64,000 nucleotides of DNA from Platycnemis pennipes (taxonomy: Eukaryota; Arthropoda; Insecta; Odonata; Platycnemididae), in assembly GCA_933228895.1 (NCBI GenBank), contig OW121852.1, positions 61,422,872-61,486,871 of the forward strand. Direction: 5' to 3'. The notes beneath the pieces were generated by a model. It saw only the letters and a list, made by a program, of their open reading frames with translations. It did no database searches and had not been told where the DNA came from. The translations under genes and the position numbers were made by a program. This document shows, piece after piece, positions 49,601 through 61,600 of this stretch. Positions within the stretch are counted from its first letter, which is position 1; each line of letters starts with the position of its first letter.

Positions 49601-52600
49601 CTTGAAAAATAAATACAATTGTAAGCTAACAAATTTTTAGCATTGCTCTCGTACAGGTTCTACTGTGAGGAGGAGGTATCCACATGTGTATATTGAGTGG
49701 CAAGGTTTTCTTAGTTATCAACTGTAGGAATATTTAAGGCGTTAAATATGTTCTTTGGAGTCAGTATAATGACAATGACCTCAGGAATTAGTGAGAGAGA
49801 CATGAGAATGATTCCCACAAATAGTGCAAAGGAAAGATGGAGTTCAGAGAAGAAAGTACATTTTTTGAGATCATAGGTACAAGTTCATTTCATACTGGTA
49901 ATGCCTCATTTTATTATAAATTTTCCATAAAAGTGGATCGCCTTCTTCCACCTAACACGATCAACTGTCACGTCACCTCAAACCAGGGAAGTTAAATTCT
50001 TAGTACTCATGGATTGGTATACTTGTCAAAATCTTATTATCCCTGAGTAATAAATGAAATCGAAATAATTTTATTAGGGAAGTATTTTTCTAGTTAGATC
50101 GCAATGTCATTAGTGCTCTACAATAATTGGCTACACAATTCACTCGTTTGAAATATTCTACCTGAATCAGAAGAAGCACCTAAGCCCACGACACCACTGG
50201 AAATTGTATCTAGAGTATGTTTGAATAATATCAGGGAAAGGATCAAGAAATAAGCGATCTTCTATGCTACTCATCACAGATCCTCAATCGCTCTTCTCAT
50301 CGCCATATCGACTTCTGCATTAGAATCTTAAAATCATTACGTTTTACTCCCCATAAATACTAAATTAGTCCACTGTTTCTATAATTTTAGATAGGACTTT
50401 CAGTTTATGCGAACTTCGTATTTTTTTTAACTTCCTGATAATATGCTAACATATTACGAGCAAATATTTACCATTGACCCATTGGGGAGTAATGTTCACA
50501 ACCGCGATAACAGCATTGACTTTATGTTATCAAAAGTGCTTTGGTTTATATTGCATATAAAGTAATTTTACAAGAGAATTTCTCTTCACAATTCGTCTGA
50601 TTAGCATGTCCCGTACCTTCGTGTGCCACGTTGCCAACTTTACACCACATAGCCGCGCGCGACATTTGAAATTCTCGCATACACATTTTTTAATCGTATT
50701 TACGAAAAATTTCAGTCCATAATATTAAATGATATTTTCAGAATAGATTTTCATTTATTACAGCTACATTATATCAGTTTTTGGTAAAAATCTGTTCAGT
50801 AGGAATGGAGAAAGTGCGTAATTTATCCTATTGGAATAGAGAGCGCCATAAGGCTCCATGTTAAAAGAATACAAAATATCGCAAAAACTATGTCGATGAT
50901 CCCCCGTTTTTTCTTCGATATTCCATAGAATATCCAAAAAGGAACATATTTGGAAATTTTTAAGAAAATCTGTTCACTTTGGTTTTTTAGACCAGCCACC
51001 TTAATACTAGGGCTGTGCGAGTCTCGACTTTTCGAGATTCGAGCGAGATAAAAGTACTGCTCGAATCTCGCTCGATTTCGAGCTCAATACGCTCGAAAAA
51101 CGAGTCTCGAGCTTGTCTCGAGATTTCCGTCGTGGTGGACGTAATTTTACGGGGTCTTGCGTTATAATGCGACGTAGTAAATTTTTATTTATTCCCTTCC
51201 TTTTACATGATAATTTCATGATGTCATGCCATAAAATGTAGAGATATCTCTTAGTTCTAGGCCTAGACTCGAGAAGTTAGGAGACCCTAGGCCTCGGCGT
51301 AGGGCCTAACCGAGCCCCTGCTCTATTTCGTAATCGTACTGTGTATTTCAACCGTAACGAATCAATACATTGCATTTTAATGGAATATATATTATTATTT
51401 TATTTTCCCATCTTTCAGCACGAAAAGTTATGGGTTCAAGGTGTTTACTTGTTTACGCAATGATAAATGCGCCGGAATCCCGGAATGCTCACGCAAAGCT
51501 GCTTTATGACCTTGAGATAGCAACCCTGTCAGCTGTTCCGAGAGACGAGATGAAGCTCGCCTTTGGGTCACCTGTAAGCACGCATGTCTTGACACTTGCG
51601 CGCGTTGTTGAGCGGAATAAAGTAAATGTTTGTCCTTGACCGATGCCAACAACCGTGGCAATTGGGAAGATATGTGACATTGTAGAATTATATAAAACAT
51701 CACAACTGACGGTATCAGATGGCTAAAACTCGGTTAAATGCTTGGCAACTAATTTTTCCGGTATAAACATGTTCACTCACTACCTTCCCCATGTCTACGT
51801 ATATAAGTCTGTTTAAGTTGCGTTGTCTGTACTTTTCCAATCTAGAGCTTTAAGCGGAATTCGATACACGGTTCGGGTTAGCCAAAAATTAAAATAAATT
51901 GAATTGAAGAACCAAGAAATATGAACATTATAGCGAACTCACTGTAATTTAAGACAAAGAAATTACAATTTTTAATAAATGACAATTACAATTGATGTTA
52001 TCGTAGATGCTACCTGCTCTGTTTTTAAGTACCCTTTCGCGCCGGAGCCTTGCAATGAAAAGTGCTTCCCTTGTCATTAGTACCGTGAGCATATCCTTGT
52101 ATTTCTCCGTACGGAACTCACTCTTGGCAAGGAATCTCACAGACATACTCCTCGTTTATCTTGTATCACAAGTCAGGGAAGCCAGACCCTTTCCTCGATC
52201 ACTCGGCAGAGGTGATAACGACCCTCTTCTCAGTACCATCCCCACTCAGCCAACTATTCTTTTACTCATTTACTAAAAATATTTGCCGCCTAATATGAAA
52301 ATACAGGCCCAGCAGTTCATACCGAGTGTTCTGTTCTGCATTTATTAATTTTAAACGGAACTTTACCGTTATTATTAACAACCTTTTTGCTAAATGAACA
52401 CTCGACCATTTTTTAAATAATAGAGTCCCGTTCAAAATGCGGAAATGCACAGAAAAAAACTTTATAAATGTAACTCTGAGTTCATACTTTCCCAGCATGC
52501 TACAAATATTGTGATACTTATTGTTATCGTTATATATCCACCGAGTAGGTAAACAAATGCTTGACCACGGACACACAGTGAAAGCATCTACCATGCTGAG

Positions 52601-55600
52601 ACGAAAGATTGGAGATTACCCCTGTCCGCATGCCACGGAAGGGTCCAGCTAAGAGCGGGGCGGGGAAACGATAAAGTTGTCATTTTTAGGGTCGATCCCT
52701 CAGTCGGGTCTACGTAATTGACACAACTAAACTGGTTTTCCCCAGAAGACCCCCTTCACCCAAGAAGAGTTCTTCGTCTCTTCACGACGAAATTCATCTG
52801 GGCGTGACTCATTCAGCGAGAAAGAGGAGAGAGTAACCCAAGAAGATCTCTCCGCCTTATCAGTGTCTACCCCCCGCCCAGCTTCGCTTCGACCCAGGTG
52901 GCCACCACTAGTGGGGGAGGAGTTGGGTCACATTTTGGGGCTTCTGCAGCCAACACTTTTTATGCTTGCTTGCATCTCGCTTAGCAGCGACATGCAAGCG
53001 ATGTTGACATGCCGTTAGTTCACTTGCGTGGAAAGATCTACGCCATTTATTAATGACATTCTTATGCTTCAATTGAAAAATCTACGCGTGGGCGCGGTTA
53101 AGTTCGCTGCGAAAGGGCGGAATACAAAATTTTACCGTTCAAAATGTTGCTTGGATTTATTAGTTATCCCATCTAACAGACGAAATTTAATATGAGAATA
53201 ATGAATTTTCCTCATCGAAACGGATGAACTGACAGCTTTCTAACAAGTGCGAAAAAGTGCTACAATGTTCCGACATTTCTATGCATTGGTGCGACGCGTA
53301 GCTATTTCGCGGATAGATTTCAACGGGCTCTTATGATTTTTCATAAACACATTTGATTTACACTTGATTTCCACAAGTTTAAATGAAGTGCTGCGTGACG
53401 ATGAAGAAGATGAAAGTGATGAGGGCATCATCCCAAAAAAGAAGACAATCCTCCAGCCATTAAATACCTTGCATCATTTCCCATTACTTCACGAAGTTGA
53501 TGATGATTTTATAGATAATTTAAGAAAAAGTTAAAAAGTAATCCACTCAAAATGGAATGGTAAAAAGTGCAAAAAAGACATCACAAAATATTTTTTTAAA
53601 AGGTAATTCTGGAAATGAAATTTTACTTTCAGAGGGGTTTTTCTTCATTATCATTTTGCCCAGGCAGTTTATTTGTTTGCTATGCAATGCTAGTAAACTT
53701 TCTTTGAGTGGTGTACTTTTTCATTTAATTATCTTGGATAACTTTTTTAAACTGCCTTGTTTTCAAATTTTATCTCTGTTCAATTCATACTCTTTCACTT
53801 GCATGATTTTCTAATTATTTACACCATTGATTAACACTGGATTGCCACATATTTAAACGCTAAATCTGTACTTTTGCCTGAGCAGCCAAAAAGCTAGATG
53901 ATTATGTTCTGAAATTCTATTGTACGTTTTGATTTAAAATATAATTATCTATCCACCATAATTAAAATATTTTTTATTTTTACAGTGTAATATGTATGCA
54001 ATAATGATCCCTTAGTAGTGAAAATAGTTCCAATGTCATTGTGTTCTCAAACATTGTGAAATGTTAGCATATTTTTCAAAATCCGCTCATATCTTGATTT
54101 TATATAACACCCCATCTTTGGGTCCCAAGGCGTTATGTAAAATGAAGACTACTGTAATGCTTAAGCTTAAACTTATGTTTGTGTATGTACGAAATTAGTA
54201 TATGCATAGATAAAAGTCTCTACTGCAATTTCAGTGTGCTTAAATCTCGCTCGATCTCGCTCGAGATTCAAGATTTTTTCAAATTCTCGCTCGATCTCGC
54301 TCGAATTAAAAAAACCCCTGCTCGCACAGCCCTACTTAATACCCATAATCTTGTTCATAGTTTGAAGTGAGTATTTCTATCTTACATATCTATGTCTCTT
54401 CAGCATGCTTAGCTTTTCAATCATTCTTTTTAATACTGGTAACAGCATTGCCTTCCACCTTTAATTCTATTTATCTCATCAAAATTTGAAGATGGCCCTG
54501 ATTTTGAATCTTTCCTTTTCAAATTCCATTGTTTCTCTTTATATGTATGCTTTTTTATATTTAATCTTTATTTAATATACCATGCACTTTCTTCCATAGT
54601 CCTTTTTCATGTTTTTGGTGGTGAGAGCACTCAGACTTCTTTGTTCTCACTCATGCTCTTGCTTTCTGTTCCATACACGACCTACCCTCTCTCCCATTCC
54701 ACAGAAAAAGAACTGGAAATTATGTCAAAAGACGTGCCCAATGACACAATTTCTAGTTCTAGTTGCTTCAACTGACTACATTATTTGGCATGTGGTTAAC
54801 CTATGACCTAATTAGGTCATAGATTGGTTGGAATTAAGTATGAGTAGTTGAGACAAACAATGTTTTTTCAGACTGCTATTTTGGGTCTGAAAATATAACT
54901 CTCTCATCTTTCAGAAACAATTCTTGTTATGAAATTGTCCTCTCTCCATCCACATTTTCTCCTTCCCAGGAATGATAATTGATTTCCCCATTCCAACGAA
55001 ATGAGATGGCTGATGAGCTGGTAAAGGCTGGATCCAGTCGCAATCCGATTGGACCAGAGCCAATCATACCTATTGCCAGTTCAATAGGGATAGCGGAAAT
55101 TAGAATGTGGGGCTTAGCCCAGAATTCTGAGATCTAGTGAACAATACCAAGTTTTAGACAGACAAAACTACATATAGGAGAAACTAGGCCTGGCCTTGCC
55201 AAAAGACTTCTGTCACTAAACAGGGATCAATTACGAATGGTAGTGGGACTCCTTACAGAGCACTACCAAGTGATTCGAGGCACCTACACCTCCTGGGAAT
55301 CATAGCTACACCCAGATGTAGGTGGTGCAAAGAAGTGGATGAATCCACATCCCACATACTATGTGAGTGCCCCACTGTCATGAGGACTCAGAATAGGTAC
55401 CTGGAGTGGAGATCCCCATAGGGGACCTGTTGGCCTTCAACAAGGCGACTGGCCTTCATGGGTGATTTCTCCAGAAGGGTGGTTGGCACATTTGACCAAT
55501 AGGTTTAAGTGCCTAACGGCCTCCTTTGTGAAGAACTCCACCACGATCATAATCTATCTACATATCTTGTCCCATTCCAATATTATGTATATAATTCTGC

Positions 55601-58600
55601 TCTATATTCCCACTTACTCTTTCCTGCCATAGCTGTCCAAATCAGCACTCAGGAAATGTAGGGTAATTTACTGATTCCCTTTTCACCCATCTCCTTCTTC
55701 CTCCATAATCATGGTATATAATTAAAAATTTTAATTTCATTCAGAGGACTCGGGGGCCATTCGTTTAACAAGAACTGCTTCCATTAATGGAAGCCCATTA
55801 TTATAACTTCATGGATATGTACTTTTGGAATAATGTATTGTTCTATCCATACAGTGAAATCAAGCTCTGTTCTTCTGCAAGCTTACAAGGTTGAAAATTA
55901 TTTGAAAGTCATCCACAGAACAAGTGGTTACCAATTTATTGGATGACTTCCAAATAATTTCCTTTTAAAATTTTGGGTTGTTTAAACAACCCAAAATTTT
56001 AATTGGCCTCATTGGCAGATATGAACTCTTTCAATTGCTCTCTATAGAAGTTTATCTTATTAATCTCTATTCTTAAGAGTAATATTATAATACCTAATAT
56101 AAGTGAAAAGTTATTTAGACCCTTAACAAGTCATTTCTGCAATAGTGGTCCTGAAAAAGAGGAAGGATGACATCCGTGACATTTAAGAATGGAGGATATA
56201 ACGAGCGATGTTTTTAAAATTTATTTTTACAATTTCAGTTTCTACTTAGTGCTACCTGTTGATTTCTCTCTGATCTAAGTAATTTAAAACTCACAGAATC
56301 ATGTATAACCGGCTTTATACCCCTTCTTGGGTGTTCTTTGCTATTTCTAACTTTTCGATTGTGCGCCACTACCCAAGGGTTGAGAGCGGTCCAAAACACC
56401 GCTCACAAATACGGCAACTGCTCAGTACTGAGCGGCTATGTAGCAGTTGCATCCACGGGGAGATCACCCACCTGCTCACTGAGCGCTACTCCCCCTGGAT
56501 GCACCCAAAGATACACCCGCAACTGGGTTCTTTCCTCTCCACAACCCCCCATGCACCATAAACCCAAACTCCCCAGCCGTCATATAATCCTTGAGAGACG
56601 ATGTGGAAAATCTGCCGAATCATGCCTCATTTGTCATCAAGGTCTTAGTAGTAGAAAAGAAACAATATTACCAGGGTTTATAGGAACCTGGAAAACCTGG
56701 AAAAGTCAGGGAAAATGAAAACAGCCATGGAAATCCTGGAAAAGTCAGGTAATTTAACGTGTGGTCAGGGAAGAATCACAAAATGTTCAAATTTCAGAAT
56801 TTATCACCTGAAAATACCAAGAGATCAAAAACTGCGCATAGGAGCGGAGGAGGAGGGGATGACTGGCCTCAGGCTGGCTTCTCTGTAGAGACAGCCCAGG
56901 GGCCCTATTCTGGTTCCTTCTGGCTATTGCCTGCACGATTCGGTGAAAAGATTGGCGAAAGGTGTGCGCATCTCATTTTCATTCGCGAGCGATTTTGCCA
57001 GGAATGCTTCGCTTTGTTCCTCTGGTGACAAAAACGTTTTCTCAGTCAAATTTGATTTCACTAAGCCAAATTTGTAGAAGGATGTGAGGAAGAAAAAATC
57101 AAGATTGATTCAAAGAGCTACTTTTACATGACATAAGGTTTGAAAGAAAAGCCAGGTTAGCCCTCTTTGCATATATTTTTCTGTAATTAAAACCCTTTCT
57201 GAAGGCATATCAATGTAAGTAATCATAATTTAATTTTGTGGACTTAAAGTTGTTGATCTCTTATTATTGGAAGTTCATATGATTAATATGAAAATAAACC
57301 TACGATTTTTCATAAGTTTAGACTTCTCCGCTTCCTTGGTTGGTTATTTAGGGGAGGCGACCGACAGTTGAGGTCATTTGCGCCATATAGGATAGGTGAT
57401 AGGATAGGATAGGTAATGGTAGGAACTTTTAGGGAACGAAGGAAGGGTAGAGAGAAACCTGGCGTCGGCATTAGCCTACTCTTAACGAAAGGTGCCAAGG
57501 GGACCATGGCTTAACGTCCCATCCGACGGACGGAGTACTGAACTTGAAAATGCCCTCCACTAGGCACTCAAGTGGGGACCGGTTTTCCACTGAAAAATCC
57601 GCCACTGCCGGGAATCGAACCCGGGCCCTCGGGATGGGAGGCCAGTTCTCTAGCCACCGCACCAACCCTATCCCCGACTTCTCCGCTTCCTCACTACCAC
57701 ATTTATCTCTATAAATGACCAAAATCTTGGAGTTTTCAGGCGTTCAAAAGTCAGGGAAAATCGCTAATAATGGTCTGGAAATCATGGAAAAGTCAGGGAA
57801 AATTAAAATGAAAACCCCTATAAACCCTGATTACCTCCCAAGATCATTTATTCCGCTGACGATAGCCGGAAGACACTACAAGTAATGACCTGTGAATGAT
57901 TTTTTTTCTTGTAACGGGCTTCGTTCCATGCTTTTTTATAGCTATAATTGGGTGATAGAAGACAACTAATGCGCTTTTGGGCCAGCTGCCATCATAGCAG
58001 CGTAGATGTTTAAAGCAAATGACTCTCTACTGACTGTTCAGAAAATAAAATTCTTATTACAAAATGTTCAACTTTGTTTTCTATACTTTTTCAATACTGG
58101 GACGAAATTTTGCCAACACTACGATCGCCGACTTAAAAGCATTGGCATAGTAGGTACTTATGTTACGATCTTTTAAGACATGCATCTTTTAAGAATGCTT
58201 TCCATGAACGACCACAATAGATGTACAATGTTGCTGAAGAGAAATAGTGTTAGAAAAACAAAGATAAAATGTTTTTCGCGACATTTTTAAAATGTTCGAA
58301 ATTACAAAGTGCCGATTTTCCGGTTCCGCTGACTTCGTATTATTGAGAGTTTAATGTAAATATATATCTTTATTTTGGGAAGGGAATATTAAAGTTAAAA
58401 TATAAATTTTAGATAATAGATTTTAACTTTTTATTGTGTCATATAAAATATAAGAAAAATATTTACCTACTTTCATTTACTTAAAGTTTCATTGCCTCGA
58501 AGACACGTCATAAAGTAGCAGCAGACAAGATATTTCTCCATGTTTTCCATAGTGAGCGTTGTGCAACAGTTGCTCAAAATAAGTTTGTATGTGCATAGAA

Positions 58601-61600
58601 AACGATCGCTCAACAGGTTGTCATAGGGGCATACCTCAGCGTAGCCACTTCACTTACAGAGGGTTTTTGGAAAATGCTAGATGTCTGCCCCTTGAACTGT
58701 CCATTGAGAATCTGAGCTACATCACTCATCAACTCTAAGCCTTCGTCTTTACTCAAAACATTACACAATTTCGAATAAACACTTATAGCTTGTTCACCCT
58801 TTGCATATTTAAGTTTCTTCTACATATCTGTAATTGACGGCACTGAATCACTTATGCTCAGGATGGGAGATTCAAAGTGTTTGTTTTTTTCAACCAAAAA
58901 CCCAAAGGATTGAGATGAGAGTAACGTCTAGTAAACTTTGTTCTTCTACATCATTAATTGGGTACAGCCCGACTGGTTTCAACACCTCCGTGTCATTCTC
59001 AAGGGTCAATATAAAGTTTTCCTGTGGCTGTTCTTATTTATATTGCATCCAGGGGGGAGGATTTGGGTTGGAATATGGGGAAGGGGATTTGTAGGGGGGA
59101 AGGATGACTAAGGTAATTGAGCTGTGGAGCTACGGTTGGAATATTTGGCTGAGAGATGGCATAAAATTCTCTTGGGAGACGGACAGGAACCTAGTCTTGT
59201 CCCTCCTCCTAACTCTTTACCTAGAATTTATTGAACTTCCTTGAGTAAACAATAAAATTTTGCATCAAAAATTGTCAGGGGCTTACATTTTTGCACTGCA
59301 TCTCTGCTCCGTGGAGCACCGCATGAAAAATACAGATGTGTCCAATACCCAGTGGAACAAAAGTGATCACAACAACCAAATATTAACCAAGGCTTGTAGT
59401 TTAAATAAAAAGGCACAAAGAAGTCTGTTTTATCATAAAAAGTCCCGCCATGCCAAAAAAGTCCCAAAAAGTCTCTAAACAAGTTATTGCAAAGTGTTGT
59501 ATTTAATGAGATTGGTGACGATTTGTATTTAAAACCTCTAAAGTCCAGCTTTTGGGAAAAGTCAAAATACTTTTTTTCTGCACTCTAAAATTATGTATGC
59601 ATGCGGGTACTGCTGTGTTATTAGTATATGGCTAACATGAAATTTTGCAATAAAACTGATATTCATTAAAAAAAATATTTGAAAACTAGAATTTCACTTA
59701 GAGCTTGTATCATCAAAATTAATGGGCTGGGGACCATATCTAAAAGAAGAATAATTATTTGCTATGCTGCCATAAAAAGAAAGAACTCATTTCCAGTATT
59801 TAAAAATAGGTTAGAAGAGCAATGAGAATAATGTGGCTATGTCTGCCAAAAAAGTATGTACAAGGCAACGTAGTTCTCAATTACGTGACATTTGCACAAA
59901 ATCAAGCATACAAGTCAAACTCACACGCAGGTAGAATCAAGTGAACACCCACAAAATTAAGGAAGTACAAAGTAATACATACAAGCAAAGGGTAACTCAC
60001 ACAAGCTCTCTCTCTTAGGCTTACATATGAAATACAGCCACCTTTGTGAATCTAATCATACATGCAAGTGGGGTTTATGAGGATTTCTCCATTGCTAGAG
60101 ACCCGTTGAACACACACATCCAGATAAAATCAAGAGGGGGGGTGGGGTTCTGATGATTTAAAAAAGATATTATATTAACTTTCAAACACTCATTCACTTG
60201 GGTTTTTATACTGTATATGGCATTAGCAACTGAGTGGGAAAGTTCCCCAATAAACTCATAAACTCAATAACCAAATCAGACCCGTGGTATCACAAATCTC
60301 TTCACCCATACATAAGCCATATGCGTCGGCAAAGAGGTACATAATGCCATACCAAAAGATAATTTCAATTTATCTTTTTATAACGATAACGTTTTGGGAA
60401 AAAGGTTAATGAACTCCAAAAATGTAATAGATCCCATCTTAAGGATTGGAGTTTATAAACTGGAATGCCAGGGTTGCCACAGTTTTTATATCGGACTAAC
60501 TGGACGCAGTGTATTAGTGAGAACTATAGAACATAAGGCATGTTTCCGAAACAAGGGCCCTTCATCGGCCTTCACCCTGAACCTGTTGGAAACGGGTCAC
60601 CAGTGCGACTTTCAACTGATAATCCTCCACAAGTGCATGAAAGGACGCAAGATGGATGCACTTGAACAAAATTGAGATTGGCCTCTGCGAAAACCTGGAC
60701 AGTCTGTTGAATGACCTCACCATCCCTAACCCATCGCCCTTGCTATATCCTTTGACTTTATATGTGGTCATAGAGACCGATAATAAAGGCAAGTTAGGGG
60801 AGAGAGTGGGCGGCCAAGGAAGAGGGGGGAAAATTAGTTACTTTGTGCTTAAAGGGAAATTAAGCAAGAGGAAATTGGTCTTCGGTCACTAATTATGGTA
60901 TTGTTGTAACTCTTCTGGGTATGAATACTTTCGTAAGCCTTATAAATGAAAAGAGTGACTTCGTAATTCCATGGAAAACATTTTTTTTTAATATGACATA
61001 GGTTTCAACAGAGTATTTATTAGGTGGTATTTAATAAAAAGATTTATATGGAATTAAAAAGCTACACTTTTCAATTATAATGTGAAGCAAATTCCACAAA
61101 GTCACGCCTCATGCTACGGGCTTTCGCAAGCATCTAATAACTGGTCTGGATAATGTTTTTAAAGTTTCACATTATCGATAAAAATCATGTGATGCGCTTC
61201 CGACTGCATATGTTGGGTGACTGATGAGAGTTGGAAGTGTTGTAGCCTGAAGCAGACTGCATGTTCTCTGAATATGGTATTAAGGTTCCTCCTAGTTTGG
61301 CCAACGTATGACACATTGCATTCCAGGAAAGATATGTGGTATATACCAGACTTGTAAAGGGGTTTATGGGATCTTTTGTGTTGGCAAGATCAGGGCCTTA
61401 TTTACCATATGGTGTACCTGGTTTTTGCTAGGGGCCTTGAGAGAAAGAAAATGTAAATATAGTTGTAAATAACCTGGTGCCTACTAGCAGATTATTAATA
61501 GTGATAGATATTGTACTCATTTGGTATTGTCTTTATAAGCAAGGAAATGTCTTTGTTAAGCTGCCAGGTTGCAATGGCCCCCAATGTTATAATTGGGGGC

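Larger units (their letters stand above)
47118..56507. mobile_element. Inverted terminal repeats of a third nested element
   Basis: Left GGGTGCATCCAGGGGTAGTA then GTGCTCACTGAGCG; right, inverted, GGGTGCATCCAGGGGGAGTA then GCGCTCAGTGAGC. About 33 bp with few mismatches, AAA on both flanks. Both ends also contain shorter ATCCA(G/C)GGGG...CCCCTGGAT hairpins (47122-47205; 56450-56502). A further single end-like copy is at 59045. Superfamily not assigned. Confidence 0.5.
45959..58367. mobile_element. Tigger-like transposon, second shell of the nested stack
   Basis: Left CAATAAATTCTCAATAATAC and right (inverted) CATTAAACTCTCAATAATAC, each next to TA, as expected for TA-target Tc1/pogo elements. 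AATACGAA/TTCGTATT motifs recur near the left end. No transposase frame survives. Its interior holds the 47118-56507 pair and the 56672 element. Confidence 0.5.
45654..59588 (-). mobile_element. hAT-like transposon, outermost shell of a nested stack
   Basis: Ends TTAGAGTGCAGAAAAAAGT (left) and its inverse with one extra A (right), flanked by AATTA on both sides (45649-45653, 59589-59593). Own sequence is about 45654-45958 and 58368-59588. The right arm encodes on the minus strand (58870-58480) ILNGQFKGQTSSIFQKPSV and TLRYAPMTTC, resembling the hAT C-terminal dimerisation block (RYAPMTSxxxERSF). The 12.4 kb between the arms is later insertions. Confidence 0.55.

Noticed and set aside
51370..52276. 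Open frames inside the 51008-54334 hAT element as its transposase
   Set aside because: None shows hAT motifs (no C-terminal dimerisation block or BED finger); left as unassigned.
56338..56718. 126-codon frame overlapping the 56507 element end
   Set aside because: Spans two different repeat boundaries, so it cannot be one conserved gene.
45654..59588. A single 14-kb transposon (Maverick-like)
   Set aside because: No polymerase, integrase or capsid-type genes; the interior resolves into separate smaller elements with their own ends and target duplications.
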